A stretch of DNA of 64,000 nucleotides from Lingula anatina. Its lineage: Eukaryota; Brachiopoda; Lingulata; Lingulida; Lingulidae. Below, one piece after another: positions 58,311-64,000 of the stretch (position 1 is the stretch's first letter; every line of letters starts with the position of its first letter). The stretch is from NCBI RefSeq assembly GCF_001039355.2, contig NW_019776091.1:167456-231455 (forward strand), written 5' to 3'. The notes below the pieces were generated by a model. The model ran no database searches. It was given only the letters and a program-made list of their open reading frames with translations, and had not been told where the DNA came from. Made by a program: the position numbers and the translations under genes.

Positions 58311-59384
58311 ATGCCTCATGTAGTAGATAGAGCATTTACTACTTTTTTCTTCATAACAGTTACCACAATTATTATCTCAGCAGGGCTATTTTCATTCATG
58401 CCAAAAAGAGAGAAACAAATATTGAAAGACCAACTCCTTCATCTAGGATGGAATGCATTACAGTTATCTGGACTTGTGTTGGTATTTATCATCAAAATTT
58501 CCTTTGTGATATTGTCTAATATCATAGAGGTTATGAGCTACATATGGTTCATATTAAGCAAGGTGCTGGGTGCACTTTATGTTGTAGTACTTGACATCTG
58601 TGATCTTGCTTTTGACATAGAATATGCAGAGTTTTGGCATAATTGTAAATCTTCAGCCATTCAGTTATGGCAGTTTCTTTGCTTGGTTTTCACTACATTG
58701 TGGCAGTTTATTTCTGGTACTGGGATGGCAATTGCTATGTTCGCTTCTGAACAGACTGCAGGGACCACTGAGGAATACCTTCAGAATACTTTTGAGCAAG
58801 GAGGGGAGCACATCGGTAACATATGGACCAACTTGAAGGTCATCTTGAAACTTTTACAAAAGTCTGGAAAGATCCTGACTTGTAAACTTTTGGATTATGG
58901 TCTAAAGTCTGGGAACTATTATTTTGTTGAGAGTCGCAACAGTGTCTTCTTTCACTTTGGGGTAACTGTTTTAATGTCACTGTTCGTTTTATTTATCATA
59001 AGAAAATTTACTAACAGTCCAACCAGTACCACAACACCTGAAGCTTCTGAAAGAGAGATACATGAACCGCAGGCTCCAAGACCTTTTTATAGAGATCAGG
59101 GTGAAGATGACATTTACAGCGATGATGAAGAAGACAACCCGTATCACCAGCAAAGACATGTACCACAGACACCAGACCAGGTACAGCAACGTAGAATGCA
59201 CGGAGGCGAGGGAGCTCAGGGTGACAGAGAGAGGGTAACAATTGACAGGGAAATATATGATGATATCTTCAGCAGTGATGAGGACAATGGCAGTGAGGTA
59301 GGGGATGTGGTTGGTGAAGATGATGCTGGTGAAACTGATGTACTGAATGATGGGGATGCAGCAGAACAGACAGCTGATACTTAA
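58311..59384 (+). CDS. multi-pass membrane protein with acidic tail, RING-less neighbour of the RNF26-like gene
   Basis: Single-exon frame of 357 residues; ATG context is CACAATGCC. Hydrophobic segments at about residues 9-30, 45-70, 72-105, 115-145 and 222-243 look like membrane helices. The C-terminal 110 residues are hydrophilic with acidic clusters (DDIYSDDEEDN, DDIFSSDEDNG) that resemble casein-kinase-2 sites. I do not recognise the family. Its order of parts, several helices then an acidic cytosolic tail, is that of the adjacent RNF26-like protein minus the RING; no RING or other zinc motif occurs up to the stop or in the next 500 bp. It may be a diverged paralogue or an unrelated membrane protein. 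Confidence 0.65.
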   Translation: MPHVVDRAFTTFFFITVTTIIISAGLFSFMPKREKQILKDQLLHLGWNALQLSGLVLVFIIKISFVILSNIIEVMSYIWFILSKVLGALYVVVLDICDLAFDIEYAEFWHNCKSSAIQLWQFLCLVFTTLWQFISGTGMAIAMFASEQTAGTTEEYLQNTFEQGGEHIGNIWTNLKVILKLLQKSGKILTCKLLDYGLKSGNYYFVESRNSVFFHFGVTVLMSLFVLFIIRKFTNSPTSTTTPEASEREIHEPQAPRPFYRDQGEDDIYSDDEEDNPYHQQRHVPQTPDQVQQRRMHGGEGAQGDRERVTIDREIYDDIFSSDEDNGSEVGDVVGEDDAGETDVLNDGDAAEQTADT

Positions 59385-59732
59385 TGAAGTTAAGTTATTG
59401 GCATTTTGCTAAACGTATTCAGATCTCTTGGTTAATATATGTATTTTTCATGATGCACAGTTAAAAAGGCTGCTTACAAGTACCAGGGGGTATATAGTTA
59501 ATGCTACACTATAGTTGATAGTGTATAATGTTGTACACTACATATTGTGCAGTATTTAGTCTCTTGAATTAGTCTCACTGATATTATAGTTTGGATAACA
59601 AGCACAATTTACCAGACATTACGTGCCATAAGCTTCAAGGTATACAGTAGGTGCATAATAACTTTCCTCCTAGTATGTGTATCTCTGCCCAGTATATAGG
59701 GGTGGGGGTGGGGGGTGGGGGAGGGAGTCTAA

Positions 59733-59942
59733 GAGGGCATTTCCAGAGATTTAGATCGATCTTACTAGATCGACCTAACTCCCTGGGGGTTCATGCTAAT
59801 TTGCAGTCAGGCCACCGCGCACGGAAGTTAATTACCCCCTTACAGCTTGTAGTAGGCGGGGCAGACGCTGGATTATCTGACAGTAATCTAGTGAGACTCC
59901 CCACAGGGATAGATCGATCTAACATCTATGGGAATTCGCCCT
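59733..59942. mobile_element. GATC-type palindromic MITE, copy 4
   Basis: Starts gggcatttccagagatttag and ends atagatcgatctaacatctatgg-aattcgccc. Interior words (agttaattac, cttacagctt, agtaggc, gacagtaatctagtgagactcccc) are shared with 16050-16258. Located shortly downstream of the RING-less membrane gene. Confidence 0.75.
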
Positions 59943-59945
59943 AAT

Positions 59946-61976
59946 ATAGCCATAGAGAGGCTACAAATGTACAATCAGTTACAAGTTGACTTTAAAACTC
60001 AGGATTCTAGGTTTGATACAGCATTCAATCCCGGTAATACATGTAGTGAGCAAGGGACCCACTATTTTACATCAAATTGGTTGGAGAAGATAAAATGTTT
60101 TGTTTTTATTTTAATCTGTTGCCTTATGAAGTCATAAAAAGATTATTTTTTACCATCATAAGTGACAATGGAAAAAAGAACTATCTGACAAGAAATATAA
60201 TAGCTATCTGTTACACATTGGGCAAGCAGATTATATTACATTCTTTAGTTGAAAGCAGTAGTGATGCTGTTGATCACTTATTGACATGTTATATGCTTTT
60301 TGCAATTTGCACATTCATTTTGCTTAATTTTTAATATGTTTACTGTTTCTTTTACTCATGAAAGTTATTTTTAAAATCATAGCTTAAATCCAATTATGCA
60401 CAAAAAATTAAAATAAAAGTGCTTTTTAATTAAAAAAGTCCTTGAAAATATTATTCAAAGAATAAATGGATGAAAACAATTTTTATAACAAGAAGCAGTG
60501 GGCATCCTTTGACTTGTGCATAACTGATATGTTACTGTGACTTTAATTATATATATTATAAATAAGTGTTATAAAAATTGCACATGTTGATTTTATTTCT
60601 GTTCATTTTATTGTGTTCAATGATTTTAAAAAGATTTTTTTTCGCTTTTTGTTGAATGTCAAAAATTCATTCAACTACTCACATTCAACTTCATATCTAC
60701 TTAAGTATGTGTTCAATATATTAGATAAAATATTGATATCCGAAAGATAAAACAACTGAACATTATTTTAAATACATTTATTCCTTAAATTTTGGTTCTA
60801 CAAATAAGAATAACAGCTGCACACTGCGCTGAGATCAGAAGTGGTATCATCTATTCAAAGCAGGCTTTCAGATTGCCTCTACCTTATACATATATGTTTA
60901 CATATGTACAGCAACATTTACATCATTAACATCCCGTGAATAAATTATCTGTATCACAGCAGAGTTGGGATCAAGCTGGGATAGTAAACTTACATTTAAT
61001 TAGCACACACTACCCTGCATTTCACAGTATTCAAACATAGGCAGCCTTCATTTATTAAGTTCTGGACAGTTTCTGAGGGCACTCTGACATTCAGGGGGCA
61101 AGTTCAGTCGGTTCTGTGTCTGACACTACATCACAGCATCCATCACGTTATTTCATACCAGAAATAGATGGCGCCAGTAAATTATCATTACATTTGTTAT
61201 GGCAGCATTAGCGTGAAACCTGACCCAGTGTAATAACTGAACTTGAGGCACCATAATTTTTGTTTGGGAAGAAGTTTGCTGTATTTTATGTTTTATTTAT
61301 ACTTTTTAGAGTTTATTTTGAAAGTTTTAGACACAAAAGTGTGAAAGACCTCTTATGAGTTGATGTTGAGGTCTTGTGGACAAATACATAAAAATGAAGG
61401 TGTAAAAATAAATAAAATACCACTTAAAAGAGATGTGAAGAAAATGAACAAAGTGAAATAAGCACCTTAAGTATTTAAGAAAATTAAGAAAAATTGCTGA
61501 TGACATAAAAATTCACTTCAAGTGAAGTTGACTTAAAAGAATAAGCAGCTTAAATTTTTGACACAATTAAAATACACAGTGCTGTGTAAGAAACAGATAC
61601 CTTTTTAGACATTGTATTATTAATTGCACAAAGTGGTGTAAGCACAACTGAAAAATTGGTGAACAAAATTGGTAAAAGAAAAAAAGGCAAGATCTGAAAA
61701 TTGATCTTCATTTACACACACAACTAAATTTTGTGCCAGACAATGATAATTTAGGAGCCCAGTATTTTATAAATTCTGATGTGCCTCTTCTATAAACTCC
61801 TTTAAGGAGTTTGGTGCTTTTTAATCAACAAATTTTCAACTCTTCCATGAATTTAATTAAAAATAATTCTACAGATCTAAATCCCCATTTGTTCAGTACA
61901 GCTGCCCATAAGTTGCATGGTCAGTGTTTTTCTCTCTAGTCCTGGACACAGGCTTTGACCACTTTACCTAAGTCCA
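59946..61976. other. no gene recognised
   Basis: AT-rich spacer with short open frames only. The right half may include 3' UTR of the adenylate kinase gene on the minus strand. Confidence 0.5.
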
Positions 61977-62155
61977 GGTCCCAGTTTCACAAAAAACTTA
62001 AGTCAGTTCCCTGGCTTAGTTGACTAGGATTTCCATGACAGTGATGTTACACTGCTCCTGATAGGGTAAGATGTGCCTATGTAACCTTGGTTATTAAGTT
62101 TTTAGCCAGGGAAACTGACTTGAGATTTTTTTTTTTTTTTTGTGAAACTGGGGCC
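61977..62155. mobile_element. inverted-repeat MITE with CCCAGTTTCAC ends
   Basis: Left CCCAGTTTCACAAAAAACTT and right, read inversely, CCCCAGTTTCACAAAAAAAA, followed in both arms by gtcagtt(t)ccctggct. About 180 bp. A related half-element starts unit 2 flank at about 9950. It lies close after the stop of the kinase gene, probably in its 3' UTR. Confidence 0.75.
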
Positions 62156-62229
62156 AGTTGAAGGGTCAGTCACTCAAACTTGGGGCGACTCTGGGTACAT
62201 GTGTGCTAGATGAGATTTGGCAGTTATTT

Positions 62230-63821
62230 CTACTGGGCAAACTGGTCCAAAGCTTTCTCTGTTAGATTCCAAACATCGTCAATGCTGCCTTCTGCGTTGA
62301 CCTGTAATAAAAAACACAATTAGAAGGTTTTACTGGATATGTTGTAAGTTAGAATAACTGGACATAAAAGAAAATATTTTATATTTGATAATTACGAATA
62401 GTCTATTATTTTTATTTTAATTGCAGTTCTTTACATTTTGCAAGTACCTCTAAATTAATTATTTTCAATAAAGAATGTCAAAATTTATCACTGGGCACTT
62501 GGGGTAACTTAATTCTTACAGATGTGAAGTGAGTCTAAGCACATTCAAATAAGAAGTGTAGTTGAGTTGATATCTTCTCTGTAGCAATGTTTTTTTTAAT
62601 GTAAGCCTATGATTAGAAGGTGAACAAAGCAGTTAAAAGTCAATTATTACAAAACCAATCAAAAGTTACCTTTGCAGCTTTCTTCTTCTCCTCGTAGTAT
62701 TTTATTACAGGGGTGGTACATTCTTTGAATGTCTTCAGTCTTTTTGCTATTGTTTCTTCATTGTCATCTACACGACCACTTGTCTTGGCGCGGTGCATTA
62801 GGCGTTCTTTCATGACCTTTTCACTGACTTCGAAGTAGACGACACACTCTACTTCTTTTATCTAAAAGTGGGCAATTAAATCATGTTTTTAAGCTGAATT
62901 TTGACTTTCAAAGGCATTTTATGGGTAAAGCTTTTGTTCTACTTGTACATGCCTTAAGCTAAGTTGTGACTGTATTGAAATTACAACTATAGGTACTGTA
63001 TAATTACCATGTACATGTATTATTACTGCAGCACGTGGTCTTTCTGCTGAAAATTTCTTTTTTAAAGCTTGCCACAGCAGTTTTAACAGCAAAATGTACT
63101 GTTTCCCCACCATTGTGACCAAGGACATATATAAGGATTCCTACAGTTTAGAAGCTATCAAGTCAGTTCTATTTCAATACCTCATTTTCAAACTTAATTC
63201 CCTGGTCCAGCTCCCTGGGGTAGCCGTCTATCAGAAAGCCCTTGGTAGAGCTGGCTTTCTTCACCATCTGCTCCTTCAAAAGATCTAACACAGTCTCCTG
63301 AAATTGAGATAAATTACAATGAAATGAAAATAGAATTCATAATGCAGTGATGTTAGTGCCATTATACCAATAAAAGTGGACATAAATGGAAGAATTACCC
63401 TTTTTATAAAGCTACATCCTAAGAGTAGAATTTCATCAGCTGTGAAATGCAGTAAAAATAAAAGTCATTTTTTTTTTCATTTTTGAAAATCAACAGCCAA
63501 TACTAAAAATGTTGCCTTAGGTAGCCTCCCTCCCCGAGTACTATGTTCTTGACAGACATTAAAATATTGGAGGTATGAATATTTTCACCCTTTAAAGCCT
63601 ATAAAATTGTCTAAATTTTTAATTTTTCCTTGACATCAATCTGTCTCATATAGTTACCAGAGGTACAAGCTGTCCACTCTCCATCATTTGATTCAGTTGT
63701 TTCCCCATGGGTGACCCAGACTTCACTGTGTCCCTTAGGATGTCCCCTGTAGACAAGTGGGTGAACCCGTACTTCTGGACTATTTTCTCACACTGCGTGC
63801 CCTTGCCTGAGCCTGGACCAC
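62230..63821 (-). CDS. AK1: adenylate kinase 1-type, 5' end outside window
   Basis: Cytosolic kinase for ATP + AMP = 2 ADP. Exons in the window: 63821-63658, 63297-63181, 62861-62670 and 62301-62230, phases 0 between them and phase 1 at the 5' edge; about 181 residues plus a missing first exon. The P-loop [11 protein letters not shown] opens the first exon; then [10 protein letters not shown] (AMP site), [24 protein letters not shown], and the lid with [15 protein letters not shown]. It ends [10 protein letters not shown]...FAQ. The short lid, the STGDILRD wording and the PRELDQ segment fit AK1 rather than AK2 (long lid) or UMP-CMP kinase. AK5 shares these marks, so that cannot be excluded. 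The initiator exon must lie beyond 64000. Confidence 0.9.
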
Positions 63822-64000
63822 CTGGAGAGAGACACATGGACTGTACTGAACAGTTTGTCATGATACAAGATGTTACTGGAGAGAAGATAATCATAGCTTA
63901 TCAATGATAATATCATAGCCTACTGCATTACACCTTTTGTGCTAGCAATCACATAAAAATAGGCTCTCTTTTTAAAGATATATGTTTACATAATTAAGTC

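Overview
This is eukaryotic nuclear DNA from an animal. Genes are split by GT-AG introns, CDS density is low, the base composition is AT-rich, and C2H2 zinc-finger arrays, inverted-repeat transposons and microsatellites are abundant. The gene content (RPL28, SLC22, RNF26-like, AK1) is metazoan. Frequent TAGGCCTA-type words and many short palindromic elements suggest a marine invertebrate, perhaps a deuterostome, but I cannot name the species.

Left part (about 3.2-24.6 kb): three tandem copies of a 7-8 kb unit, each with one single-exon C2H2 array on the minus strand (4.7-6.2, 11.7-13.6 and 19.8-21.5 kb), a conserved 5' flank with YY1-like motifs and a conserved splice donor, and a decaying finger tail. 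A remnant of a fourth unit lies at 24.3 kb. Almost every finger has Cys (or Arg) where the canonical core Leu should be. Array 1 is frameshifted. Arrays 2 and 3 end at the same kind of nonsense change, and a 1.25 kb inverted-repeat transposon, itself carrying a nested element, sits exactly at the array 3 stop.

Middle (25.6-40.2 kb): one SLC22-type organic ion transporter gene on the minus strand, reconstructed as 11 exons. Two stretches next to single n characters are repeated at near identity, introns included, so exon 2 appears three times and exon 1 twice. These look like unmerged haplotype copies. No exon for the TM7-TM8 segment was found.

39.7-46.6 kb: a plus-strand gene encoding a putative transcription factor. 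A shared N-terminal part with a sumoylation-like motif can splice, in phase 0, to either of two 3'-terminal zinc-finger exons. Two further ATG exons with phase-0 donors could be alternative starts.

49.2-54.4 kb: a minus-strand gene encoding a 216-residue protein made almost entirely of three tandem MLLE (PABC) domains. It is head-to-head with RPL28, whose predicted start is about 270 bp away. This stand-alone triple-MLLE protein is the most unusual gene in the window.

55.5-59.4 kb: an RNF26-like membrane RING E3 ligase, diverging from a gene of similar architecture (membrane helices plus acidic tail) that has no RING. 62.2-64 kb: the 3' four exons of an AK1-type adenylate kinase, running off the right edge.

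All exon structures are read by eye from splice signals, phase and family resemblance. No alignment, transcript or database search was available.
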